The notes under the pieces: generated by a model
What the model saw: the letters and a program-made list of their open reading frames with translations, nothing else
What the model was told of the DNA's origin: nothing
Database searches by the model: none
NCBI GenBank assembly: GCA_963813895.1
Contig: CAWFAS010000001.1
Location: 496,001 to 560,000 of the forward strand
Direction of reading: 5' to 3'
Length of the DNA: 64,000 nt
From: DASZWJ01 sp963813895
GTDB lineage: Bacteria > Pseudomonadota > Gammaproteobacteria > JAURND01
Position numbers and translations under genes: made by a program
In this document: piece by piece, positions 52,905 through 60,821 of the stretch
How the letters are laid out: the number at the start of each line of letters is the position of its first letter
How positions within the stretch are numbered: the first letter of the stretch is position 1

Positions 52905-53888
52905 ATGACAAATAAATTAAAAAAATTACTGATCTTAACTTCAGGTGGTGATGCCCCAGGCATGAATGCTGCGGTTCGCGCTGTGCTGCGCACGGCAATG
53001 TCGCATGGCATTGAGGTTTATGGTTGTGAAAATGGCTATAAAGGATTAATAGAGCAAAACGTATTCTCGCTATCATCCCGCGATGTTGCAAACTGCATCC
53101 AGCGCGGTGGTACTATCTTAAAAACTGACCGATGTGTTGAATTTTTACAAAAACCAGTGCGTGATAAATGCCGTGAATATTTAAAAAATTTGGAAATAGA
53201 TGCATTAGCTGTCTTGGGTGGTGATGGTAGTTTTCGCGGTGCCTATATACTTGAACAAGAGGGCGGTCCAAGATCTGTAGGTATTCCCTGCACCATTGAT
53301 AATGATATCGTCGGTACTGAATATACCATAGGGTTTGATACTGCCTGCAATACCGCGCTGCAGGCCATTGATAAAATTCGTGATACAGCCTTTAGCTTGA
53401 ATCGCCATTTCCTGGTAGAAGTGATGGGTCGCGCCGCTGGTTTTTTGGCGGTTGAAGTGGGCATTGCCGGTGGTGCTGAATTTATTTTAATACCAGAAGC
53501 TCCTATCTCGGTAGAAGAACTGGTTCGACGCATACAAAACCGGCCTCGCAAAAAACTGGCTTCTATTATCGTAGTCGCTGAGGCAGAAAAAACGGGTAGA
53601 AGCTTTACTATCGCTGAACAAATTCGGGAATTGAGTAATTTGCATTACAAGGTTTGTGTTTTAGGTCATATCCAGCGCGGCGGTGCACCCACAGTTAAGG
53701 ATCGAAAAACAGCCTCTTTGATGGGGTACCATGCCGTAGAAAACCTGCTAAGTGGGGATAGCCAGAAAATGATTGGAGTAGTCAATGATAAGCTGACCCC
53801 AGTACAATTTCCTGACCCCGCCAAAGGGGCTAGGCCTTTTAATGAAGAAGAATTGATAAAGATTAATCAGATTATTTGTGGGATTTGA
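52905..53888 (+). CDS. pfkA: 6-phosphofructokinase
   Basis: A 327-residue phosphofructokinase of glycolysis. The start LTSGGDAPGMNAAVRAVLRT, the GGDGSFRGA motif (about 105-113) and TIDNDI with VEVMGRAAGFLA are canonical. GGDGS rather than GGDDS points to ATP as donor, not pyrophosphate. The residue before TIDND is Cys (PCTIDND) where ATP enzymes usually have Gly and PPi enzymes Lys, so the donor should be tested. It follows ubiB by 37 bp on the same strand. Confidence 0.93.
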   Translation: MTNKLKKLLILTSGGDAPGMNAAVRAVLRTAMSHGIEVYGCENGYKGLIEQNVFSLSSRDVANCIQRGGTILKTDRCVEFLQKPVRDKCREYLKNLEIDALAVLGGDGSFRGAYILEQEGGPRSVGIPCTIDNDIVGTEYTIGFDTACNTALQAIDKIRDTAFSLNRHFLVEVMGRAAGFLAVEVGIAGGAEFILIPEAPISVEELVRRIQNRPRKKLASIIVVAEAEKTGRSFTIAEQIRELSNLHYKVCVLGHIQRGGAPTVKDRKTASLMGYHAVENLLSGDSQKMIGVVNDKLTPVQFPDPAKGARPFNEEELIKINQIICGI

Positions 53889-53895
53889 TTTTTCT

Positions 53896-53943
53896 TGTCA
53901 TGCAAGCGTAACCGAGCCGCGGCTCGGTACGCTCAGGATGACA
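53896..53943. repeat. Family A, shortened copy lacking the centre
   Basis: Outer TGTCATGCAAGCGTA / TACGCTCAGGATGACA (imperfect) around the perfect palindrome ACCGAGCCGC-GGCTCGGT. The GACCGTTAGGGAGCG part is absent, as if the centre was deleted. It fills the convergent pfkA-yicC junction. Confidence 0.9.
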
Positions 53944-53948
53944 GGCCC

Positions 53949-54812
53949 TTACTCAATATTCTGCACTTGTTCGCGCATCTGCTCAATCAACACTTTCAAT
54001 CGGATTGCGGCGTGGGTAACTTCGGCATCGGCGGATTTAGATCCTAGAGTATTGGCCTCACGATGTAATTCCTGCATTAAAAAATCCAATCGCCGGCCAA
54101 CGGCACCCGGAGTATTCAATGTCTGGCGTACCTCTGCCACATGGATTTCCAGTCGTTCCACTTCCTCTGCAACATCCATCTTTTGCATTAACATTAATAA
54201 TTCTTCTTCTAATCTATTTTGGTCAATGGCCAGTTTGAATTCTTCAATTCGTCCTTGAATTTTATTACGCTGATGGCTGAAAACAACTGGTAAGCGCTGC
54301 TTCACCGCAGTGACTTCAGTTAACACCTGATCTAAACGTTCTTCAATCCGTTGTTGTAAGGACTGCCCTTCACGAAGTCTCATCAGGCCAATTTCATGTA
54401 GTGCTGTATCGAATAGGGTAAGTATATTTTGGTGCAAAGCTTCTTTATTCACCTCTAGGCTTTGTAATACGCCGGGCCATGAAAGGATTCCCGTAACCGA
54501 CGGTGTCATGGTTTGACCCCAGATCTCTTTTGCTTCCTCAGCCGCTTTAGCCAGCTGGCGCATCAAATCGCGATTAATTGAGAAACCAATACTGCCTTCT
54601 TTCGGTTTGTATTTTAGATGGCATTCAATTTTACCTCGATGTAAATAGTGGGAGGCACGTTCCCGCAGCGGCATTTCCAGCTCCCGCAAAGATTCAGGAA
54701 GCCTGAGATCTAATTCAAAATAACGATGATTTACGGTGCGCAGTTCCCAGGTAATGATACCCCAGTCTTTTTGTAAACTGTGGCGGGTAAAGGCGGTCAT
54801 GCTGTGAATCAT
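53949..54812 (-). CDS. yicC: YicC family endoribonuclease
   Basis: A 287-residue protein, the same length as E. coli YicC, an RNase reported to act on structured RNA. The start MIHSMTAFTRHS and the motif WELRTVNHRYFELDLRLPES are family signatures, and the C-terminal DUF1732 part has GRRLDFLMQELHREANTLGSKS. The ATG at 54812 is chosen for its GAGGGAA site and family start; the frame extends 32 codons upstream without similarity. Usually gmk is near yicC; it is not here. Confidence 0.93.
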   Translation of the reverse strand: MIHSMTAFTRHSLQKDWGIITWELRTVNHRYFELDLRLPESLRELEMPLRERASHYLHRGKIECHLKYKPKEGSIGFSINRDLMRQLAKAAEEAKEIWGQTMTPSVTGILSWPGVLQSLEVNKEALHQNILTLFDTALHEIGLMRLREGQSLQQRIEERLDQVLTEVTAVKQRLPVVFSHQRNKIQGRIEEFKLAIDQNRLEEELLMLMQKMDVAEEVERLEIHVAEVRQTLNTPGAVGRRLDFLMQELHREANTLGSKSADAEVTHAAIRLKVLIEQMREQVQNIE

Positions 54813-54973
54813 AAAATTTCCCTCGGCGGCGGTGTTTAGCAATAATGCGCAATCTGAATCTGCGTGTAAGAATTTGATTACATTAACATTTTCGCTGGAT
54901 TGCTCCATCTGAACCTTAAGTCAAGTCGTACTGTAGCATTTTGGGAGAACTGCGCATAGATCCTGAGCAACGC

Positions 54974-55013
54974 CTGTCATCCTGACGTACCGAGCCGCGA
55001 CCGTTAGGGATGA
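54974..55013. repeat. Family A half element
   Basis: Left half of the nested form: CTGTCATCCTGACGTACCGA then GCCGCGACCGTTAGGG, directly joined to ATGACC. It lies in the divergent gap between yicC and the small membrane protein gene. Confidence 0.85.
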
Positions 55014-55077
55014 CCGTAACCAGCAGGAGGGCCCAGCTTAACTATAATTAAATTAGATAGTACAAGAGGATAAATTT

Positions 55078-55410
55078 ATGTACGCTAATTATACAAAATT
55101 ACATGTATTAGCCTTTGGTTTTGCCTTCGGCATTTTAGGTGCTTTTTCTACGTTTATTATGGGATTATTTGCTATGCGCGGCTATGGAGTAGCTTATGTG
55201 GCAATGGTATCATCTTTATATATAGGCTTTGCACCTACTTTCTTAGGTAGTGTTTTAGGCGCGATTTGGGGATTTTTTGACTTATTTGTCTTTGGCATAC
55301 TCCTGGCTGCACTCTATAACTGCTTTAGCTGTAAGGGTATGTGCAGGAAATGTGGCCATATCGAGCAAAAAACTCAGGTTGATGAGCCCCCTATCAATCA
55401 AATCAGATAA
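55078..55410 (+). CDS. Small membrane protein, resembling the 'bacteriophage holin' annotated family
   Basis: A 110-residue protein with two or three hydrophobic segments (LAFGFAFGILGAFSTFIMGL; VAMVSSLYIGFAPTFLGSVL then LFVFGILLAALYN). The pattern YIGFAPT-x3-GS-x3-GAIWGFFD-x3-F-x-LYN is shared by small proteins of Legionella and relatives that databases call holins, though no phage genes are near. A C-terminal Cys-x5-Cys-x2-Cys motif (CKGMCRKCGH) could bind metal. The GAGGA site gives a firm start. Function unknown. Confidence 0.6.
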   Translation: MYANYTKLHVLAFGFAFGILGAFSTFIMGLFAMRGYGVAYVAMVSSLYIGFAPTFLGSVLGAIWGFFDLFVFGILLAALYNCFSCKGMCRKCGHIEQKTQVDEPPINQIR

Positions 55411-55427
55411 ATAACTATACCCCTCCC

Positions 55428-55450
55428 GCAAGGAGGGGTAGCCGGTTAGA
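55428..55450 (+). terminator. Hairpin without T-run
   Basis: TACCCCTCC-CGCAA-GGAGGGGTA perfect 9-bp stem, 18 bp after the stop of the small membrane protein gene. It lacks a poly-T tail, so it may be a repeat remnant (similar to the CCCTCTCCC element at 58524) rather than an intrinsic terminator. Confidence 0.5.
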
Positions 55451-55471
55451 TCACACTTCTTTGAGGAATAA

Positions 55472-56827
55472 ATGGTGCGAAGAAACGGTTTAAAGTGGTC
55501 ATATCTATTCGTGGTTATCTTGGGTTTTTTTTTACTTTGGGGGCCGGGTGAAGTTAACGCTGCCTCTAATACAAAACAGCCACAAGCTACCCTATTAATG
55601 GTGCGCGGAGCCATCGGCCCCGCGGTGGCTGACTATATTCATCGTGGTATAGAAACTGCTAAAAATGCCGGCAGTGTAGTGATTATAATCCAGCTTGATA
55701 CGCCAGGTGGGTTAGATACATCCATGCGTAATATCATCAGCAATATTCTGGCTTCGCCCATTCCGATTATTACTTATGTTGCTCCAAGCGGTGCACGGGC
55801 TGCCAGCGCGGGAACTTATATATTATATGCCAGTCATATTGCTGCTATGGCTCCAGGAACCAACGTCGGTGCTGCCACGCCAGTGAATATCGGTGATCTG
55901 AACGGCCAAGGCAAACAACCAACCTCTGCTCCTCAAGAGACTACAGAAGAGCGCAAGGTAGAAAATGATGCGTTGGCTTACCTGCGCAGTTTGGCGCAAT
56001 TGCGTGGTCGCAATATTCCCTGGGCTGAAAAAGCCATCCAGCAATCAGCTAGCCTCACCGCCACAGAGGCATTGAAAATGGGGGTAATTGATGTAATTGC
56101 CCCTGATAGTCAAACTTTACTAAAGCAGGTAGATGGCAAGACTGTATTATTGCGGGGCCAAAAGGCCGTACTGCATACCTCAGGCGCCAGAGTTGTTACC
56201 GAAACGGCAGATTGGCGAGTGCAGTTTCTGGCTGTTATTACTGATCCGAATGTTGCTTATATTTTATTATTAGTCGGGATTTATGGACTATTTTTTGAAT
56301 TTTTAAATCCGGGTTTTGTACTGCCGGGAGTAGCGGGAGTGATTTCCCTATTACTGGCTTTATATGCTTTTCAGCTGCTTCCCATCAATTACGCGGGTCT
56401 GGCATTGATTCTGTTTGGCATCGGATTTTTGATCTCAGAGATATTCTTCACCAGCGGTGTATTGGCTATTGGAGGTGTGGTGGCTTTTGTATTTGGTTCA
56501 GTTTTATTGCTGGGCCCCGATGCTGTAGGATTTAGGATAGCCTGGTCGTTGATAGCGGGAATTACAGCTGTGACCGTGGTGTTTTTTCTGGTGATAGTGA
56601 ATATGGCAATGCGTGCTCGTCGGCGTCCAATAGTCAGTGGACGTGAGGAGTTGATAGGCAGTGTAGGGGAAATTGAATCAATTCAAGAGGGCTTAGTATT
56701 GATGCGACTGGGGGGAGAGTTATGGCAGGTACGTTCCAAAGTCCCGTTATTATTAAAGCAGAAAGTCATCGTCACGGCTAGGGAAGGGCTGGTATTATCC
56801 GTAGTGCCGCAGGAAATTGTGAAATAG
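55472..56827 (+). CDS. nfeD: NfeD family membrane serine protease (long form)
   Basis: A 451-residue protein with a signal sequence, then an N-terminal ClpP-like protease domain. The catalytic Ser lies in SGARAASAGTYILYA (about 110-124) and the region QLDTPGGLDTSMR is typical of 1510-N proteases. Four or five membrane helices (about 255-385) and a C-terminal OB-fold NfeD domain (REELIGSVGEIESIQEG) follow. Long NfeD proteins cleave stomatin-like partners; here the slipin partner is one gene further on. GAGGA precedes the ATG. Confidence 0.9.
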   Translation: MVRRNGLKWSYLFVVILGFFLLWGPGEVNAASNTKQPQATLLMVRGAIGPAVADYIHRGIETAKNAGSVVIIIQLDTPGGLDTSMRNIISNILASPIPIITYVAPSGARAASAGTYILYASHIAAMAPGTNVGAATPVNIGDLNGQGKQPTSAPQETTEERKVENDALAYLRSLAQLRGRNIPWAEKAIQQSASLTATEALKMGVIDVIAPDSQTLLKQVDGKTVLLRGQKAVLHTSGARVVTETADWRVQFLAVITDPNVAYILLLVGIYGLFFEFLNPGFVLPGVAGVISLLLALYAFQLLPINYAGLALILFGIGFLISEIFFTSGVLAIGGVVAFVFGSVLLLGPDAVGFRIAWSLIAGITAVTVVFFLVIVNMAMRARRRPIVSGREELIGSVGEIESIQEGLVLMRLGGELWQVRSKVPLLLKQKVIVTAREGLVLSVVPQEIVK

Positions 56828-56945
56828 ATTCGTGAGGCTCCCTCGGGCGCTTCGGATAGGTAGCGTTGTTGCGCAAGTCGGCAGAACAATGCTTGGCGCA
56901 GATCATTTTCAACTGAAGTTATTTGCATTATCGGAGAAACTGTTC

Positions 56946-57713
56946 ATGGTAAAAAAAATTATTGTTCTTAGTGTGGCCTTGACGTTGTATATAGTGAGCT
57001 TCCCGCTACAAGCCGCTATACCCAAAACAATCAATTTTGCAACGGAAGCAACGTTTCCTCCTTTTGAATACATTGACGCTTCGGGGCAGATTAAAGGTTT
57101 TGAGATAGATCTAGCCAATGCTATGTGTCAGCACATGAAAGTCAAATGCACTTATAGCAATCAACCCTGGGTAAGCCTTATCCCCAGTCTAAAAATTGGT
57201 AAATTTCAGGCAATAATTAGTGCCATGTCAATAACGCCGGACCGTCAGAAGGAGATAGATTTCACCGAACCTTATTATGCTGATACTACTCATTTTGTAG
57301 TCCCCGCCAATAGTCAACTAGTTATCTCGCCTGAGGGTTTGAAAGGCAAGGTGGTGGGCGTGCAAATTGGTACAACTTCATCAAATTACGTGGAAGCTAA
57401 ATATGGTAATATCCTTACCATTAAGACTTATCCCAATCAACAGGAAGCCTTGCTGGATCTGGTTTCTGGAAGAGTCGACACTGTGTTAGGTGAAACCCCA
57501 GTGACATTAGAGTGGCTGCGGCAACGGGGTATGGCAAAGAAATATATTTTTGCTGGGCCAGCCATCGATGACCCGAAATTTTTTGGTGTAGGATATGGTA
57601 TTGCGGTTAAAAAAGGCAACAAAGAACTACTGGATGCATTGAATGATGCCCTGGCTGCGATTAAAGCAGATGGAACCTACCAAAAGATCGTAGATAATTA
57701 TTTTAAGGAATAG
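56946..57713 (+). CDS. Amino-acid ABC transporter substrate-binding protein (ArtI/ArtJ-like)
   Basis: A 255-residue type II periplasmic binding protein. Signal peptide VLSVALTLYIVSFPLQAA, then NFATEATFPPFEYIDASGQI, DLANAMCQHMKV and ISAMSITPDRQKEIDFTEPY, all usual in basic or polar amino-acid binding proteins. The ATG at 56946 gives the signal peptide and has GGAGA about 9 bp upstream; the frame is open to 56832. No permease or ATPase gene is adjacent, so it must work with parts encoded elsewhere. It separates nfeD from its slipin. Confidence 0.85.
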   Translation: MVKKIIVLSVALTLYIVSFPLQAAIPKTINFATEATFPPFEYIDASGQIKGFEIDLANAMCQHMKVKCTYSNQPWVSLIPSLKIGKFQAIISAMSITPDRQKEIDFTEPYYADTTHFVVPANSQLVISPEGLKGKVVGVQIGTTSSNYVEAKYGNILTIKTYPNQQEALLDLVSGRVDTVLGETPVTLEWLRQRGMAKKYIFAGPAIDDPKFFGVGYGIAVKKGNKELLDALNDALAAIKADGTYQKIVDNYFKE

Positions 57714-57748
57714 AGCCTAACTATTATTTAGCCATTCAAGGAGAAAAT

Positions 57749-58510
57749 ATGATGGGTTATTTCATGTATGTAATTTTAATTATAATTGTATTATTTTTGT
57801 TTGGCTCTTTACGTGTTTTGAAGGAGTATGAGCGGGCGGTTATTTTCACTCTAGGCAGATTTTGGAAGGTGAAAGGCCCTGGGTTGATTATCCTGATACC
57901 CATAGTGCAGCAGATGATGCGTATAGAACTGCGGACCGTGGTGATGGACATCCCGCCGCAAGATGTTATTTCCAAAGATAATGTTTCAGTGCGCGTGAGT
58001 GCGGTGGTGTATTTTCGTGTAATTGATCCTGAACGCTCGGTAATACAGATTGAAAATTTCTATGAAGCGACTAGTCAATTGGCGCAAACTACGTTGCGTT
58101 CAGTACTGGGGCAGCATGAATTGGACGATATGTTGTCACAACGTGAAAAGTTAAACTCTGCCATCCAAAAGATTTTAGATGAGCAGACTTATGCCTGGGG
58201 TATTAAAGTCAGCGTGGTTGAAATTAAACATGTCGATATTAATGAAAGCATGATCCGGGCCATTGCGCGGCAGGCAGAAGCTGAGCGTGAACGACGCGCG
58301 AAAGTTATTAATGCTGAGGGAGAATTACAGGCCGCCTCTAAGCTGTTGGAGGCATCACAAGTACTGGCGCAACAGCCACAGGCAATTCTGTTACGTTATC
58401 TACAGACTTTATTGGATTTGGCTGGAGATAAAACGTCTACAGTCATTTTCCCTGTGCCGATAGACTTTATTTCGGCACTGCAAGCTACGTTGGTTAAAAA
58501 AGCTGAATAA
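57749..58510 (+). CDS. Slipin / stomatin-like SPFH domain protein
   Basis: A 253-residue membrane-scaffold protein. An N-terminal hydrophobic hairpin (VILIIIVLFLFGSLRVL) is followed by the SPFH domain (YERAVIFTLGRFWKVKGPG; MDIPPQDVISKDNVSVRVSA) and a helical C-terminus with AEAERERRAKVINAEGELQA. It forms oligomers at the inner membrane and is the usual partner of long NfeD proteases. The C-terminus ends in FISALQATLVKKAE. Confidence 0.92.
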   Translation: MMGYFMYVILIIIVLFLFGSLRVLKEYERAVIFTLGRFWKVKGPGLIILIPIVQQMMRIELRTVVMDIPPQDVISKDNVSVRVSAVVYFRVIDPERSVIQIENFYEATSQLAQTTLRSVLGQHELDDMLSQREKLNSAIQKILDEQTYAWGIKVSVVEIKHVDINESMIRAIARQAEAERERRAKVINAEGELQAASKLLEASQVLAQQPQAILLRYLQTLLDLAGDKTSTVIFPVPIDFISALQATLVKKAE

Positions 58511-58523
58511 GGTCAATTCTATG

Positions 58524-58563
58524 ATCCCCTCTCCCTTGCGGGAGAGGGTTAGGGAGAGGGGTA
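58524..58563. repeat. GC-rich hairpin element (family B-like)
   Basis: ATCCCCTCTCCCTTGCGGGA then GAGGGTTAGGGAGAGGGGTA: outer CCCCTCTCCC / GGGAGAGGGG arms, and an inner CTCCCTTGCGGGAG-type hairpin. It lies between slipin and sucC and resembles the small hairpins within family B. Confidence 0.7.
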
Positions 58564-58666
58564 ATATTAAGCATTTACCAATTAATTTAATTAATGAATG
58601 CCACACCAACCCCCTTAATAAAAATTTAATTCTTTTTGATTTCCAGCTATCAATTGGAGGAGCTAA

Positions 58667-59854
58667 ATGAATTTACACGAGTATCAAGCTAAAAATCTAT
58701 TTGCAAAATACGGACTTCCAGTGCCTGCAAGAGGCGTAGTGTATAGTGCGGAAGAAGCTATAGATCAAGCCAATAAAATGGGTGGAGACCGCTGGGTAGT
58801 TAAGGCGCAGGTGCATGCAGGCGGTCGAGGTAAGGCAGGTGGAGTTCGTATTGTAAGCAATAAAGAAGAGCTTAAACAGGCGGTTAAAGGTCTATTGGGC
58901 ACCCGATTAGTTACGTACCAAACAACTGAGCACGGGCAGCCGGTCAATCAGATATTAATTGAAGAACCCTGCCAGATTGAGCGCGAATTGTATTTGGGTG
59001 CTGTGGTTGACCGAGCGCAACAACGCGTGGTCATTATGGCATCTACTGAAGGTGGGGTTGAAATTGAAAAAGTGGCTCATGAAACCCCAGAAAAAATTAT
59101 TACAGTGGCGGTGGATCCTTTGGTTGGCTTACAACCTTACCAGTGTCGCGAACTGGGTTTTGGCTTGGAGCTGACACAAGAGCAAATTAAACGATTTGTA
59201 CCCTTGCTGCTGAACTTATATAAAATGTTTATTGAGCGCGATTTGAGCTTATTAGAAATAAATCCTTTAGTCGTAACTAAAAAAGGAGATTTATTATGCT
59301 TAGACGGCAAAGTAAACGTTGATGACAATGCGATGTATCGACAAACTGAAATGCGTGAGATGCGAGATACCTCTCAGGAAGATGAGCGTGAAACCCGCGC
59401 CCAGCAAGCTGATCTTAATTATATTGCCTTAGAGGGTGATATCGGTTGCATGGTGAATGGCGCAGGCTTGGCGATGGCTACCATGGACTTAATCAAACTC
59501 AATGGTGGCAATCCCGCCAATTTCTTCGATGTCGGTGGTGGAGCTACCAAAGAACGTGTAACTGAAGCATTCAAAATTATTTTATCTGATCCTAAAGTTA
59601 AAGGTATTCTAGTCAATATTTTTGGCGGCATAGTGCGCTGCGATTTAATCGCTGACGGCATTATGGCGGCGGTAGCTGAGGTGGGCACGCATTTACCTGT
59701 GGTAGTGCGTTTGGAAGGTAATAATGCCGATATTGGGGCGCGCAAACTCAGTGAAAGCAGATTAAATATTATTGCAGCCAAGAGTTTTGCAGACGCTGCT
59801 GTTCAAGTGGTCAAAGTGGTTAAAGAAGGGTTTAAAGAGGGAGCATTGGCATGA
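58667..59854 (+). CDS. sucC: Succinate--CoA ligase beta subunit
   Basis: A 395-residue ATP-grasp subunit of succinyl-CoA synthetase in the TCA cycle. It starts MNLHEYQAKNLFAKYGLPVP, has the ATP-grasp KAQVHAGGRGKAGGVRIV (about 46-63), and ILVNIFGGIVRCDLIADGI (about 324-342). GGAGG precedes the ATG. It overlaps sucD by 4 bp (ATGA). sucA/sucB are not upstream. Confidence 0.97.
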   Translation: MNLHEYQAKNLFAKYGLPVPARGVVYSAEEAIDQANKMGGDRWVVKAQVHAGGRGKAGGVRIVSNKEELKQAVKGLLGTRLVTYQTTEHGQPVNQILIEEPCQIERELYLGAVVDRAQQRVVIMASTEGGVEIEKVAHETPEKIITVAVDPLVGLQPYQCRELGFGLELTQEQIKRFVPLLLNLYKMFIERDLSLLEINPLVVTKKGDLLCLDGKVNVDDNAMYRQTEMREMRDTSQEDERETRAQQADLNYIALEGDIGCMVNGAGLAMATMDLIKLNGGNPANFFDVGGGATKERVTEAFKIILSDPKVKGILVNIFGGIVRCDLIADGIMAAVAEVGTHLPVVVRLEGNNADIGARKLSESRLNIIAAKSFADAAVQVVKVVKEGFKEGALA

Positions 59855-60723
59855 GCATATTATTAGATAAAAATATCAGAGTTATCTGCCAAGGTTTTAC
59901 TGGAAAGCAGGGCACGTTCCATTCAGAACAAGCAATTGCCTATGGCACCCAAATGGTCGGCGGTGTAACGCCGGGCCGAGGAGGAGAAAAACATTTAGGG
60001 CTGCCGGTGTTTGACACGGTCCGTGATGCAGTCAAAGCCACAGGCGCCAATGCTTCGGTCATATATGTACCTGCGCCATTCTGCCAAGATTCAATTATAG
60101 AAGCTGTTGATGCCGGTATTTCTTTGGTGGTATGTATCACTGAGGGTGTACCCGTGTTAGATATGCTGGTAGTTAAAAACTATATTGATCAAAAAGGGGT
60201 TCGTCTTATTGGCCCGAATTGTCCTGGAATTATCACTCCGGGCCAGGCCAAGATTGGTATTATGCCCGGTAATATTCATCAACAGGGAAAAGTGGGTATT
60301 GTTTCGCGTTCGGGCACTTTGACGTATGAAGCCGTGAAACAGACCACTGATTTAGGCTACGGTCAAAGCACTTGTGTAGGTATTGGTGGTGATCCTATTC
60401 CCGGTATGAATTTTGTCGATGTATTAAAGTTATTCGAACATGATCCGCAGACTGAAGCTATTATTATGGTTGGCGAAATTGGTGGTAGTGCCGAAGAAGA
60501 GGCTGCTGAATTTATCAAGCATAATATAACTAAGCCTGTGGTTTCATATATTGCCGGCGTAACAGCCCCAGCGGGTAAGAGAATGGGACATGCAGGCGCT
60601 ATCATTGCCGGCGGCAAAGGCACAGCAGCTGAGAAATTTGCGGCTTTGGAGGCCGCAGGGGTGCATACTGTGAAATCTCCCGCTGAGATTGGCAAGCGGG
60701 TGGGAGAGGTGATGGGTTGGTAG
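59851..60723 (+). CDS. sucD: Succinate--CoA ligase alpha subunit
   Basis: A 290-residue CoA-binding subunit. The Rossmann motif VICQGFTGKQGTFHSEQAI (about 11-29) binds CoA. The phosphorylated His lies in AGKRMGHAGAIIAGG (about 241-255). LIGPNCPGIITPGQAKIGIM is canonical. It is translationally coupled to sucC and ends in a family A palindrome. Confidence 0.97.
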   Translation: MSILLDKNIRVICQGFTGKQGTFHSEQAIAYGTQMVGGVTPGRGGEKHLGLPVFDTVRDAVKATGANASVIYVPAPFCQDSIIEAVDAGISLVVCITEGVPVLDMLVVKNYIDQKGVRLIGPNCPGIITPGQAKIGIMPGNIHQQGKVGIVSRSGTLTYEAVKQTTDLGYGQSTCVGIGGDPIPGMNFVDVLKLFEHDPQTEAIIMVGEIGGSAEEEAAEFIKHNITKPVVSYIAGVTAPAGKRMGHAGAIIAGGKGTAAEKFAALEAAGVHTVKSPAEIGKRVGEVMGW

Positions 60724-60733
60724 TGATAACGTT

Positions 60734-60821
60734 AGCTGTCATCCTGAGCGTACGGAGCCGCGACCGTCAGGGAGCGTTTATTAGAGAACGTAAACGCTCC
60801 CTAACGGTCGCGGCTTGGTAC
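60734..60821. repeat. Palindromic repeat family A, copy 7
   Basis: AGCTGTCATCCTGAGCGTAC then GGAGCCGCGACCGTCAGGGAGCGTTTA, spacer TTAGAGAACG, and the inverse arm TAAACGCTCCCTAACGGTCG-CGGCTTGGTAC. The right arm carries the last codons and TAG of the GT9 gene at 60801, and the element fills the convergent junction with sucD. Confidence 0.95.

Noticed and set aside
52905..53888. Pyrophosphate-dependent phosphofructokinase
   Set aside because: The donor site reads GGDGS, not GGDDS, so ATP use is more likely.
55078..55410. Prophage remnant around the holin-like gene
   Set aside because: No other phage gene is near; the small membrane protein is flanked by ordinary chromosomal genes.
3481..60821. 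Repeats considered as CRISPR arrays
   Set aside because: Copies are single, kilobases apart, palindromic over their full length, and there are no spacers or cas genes.
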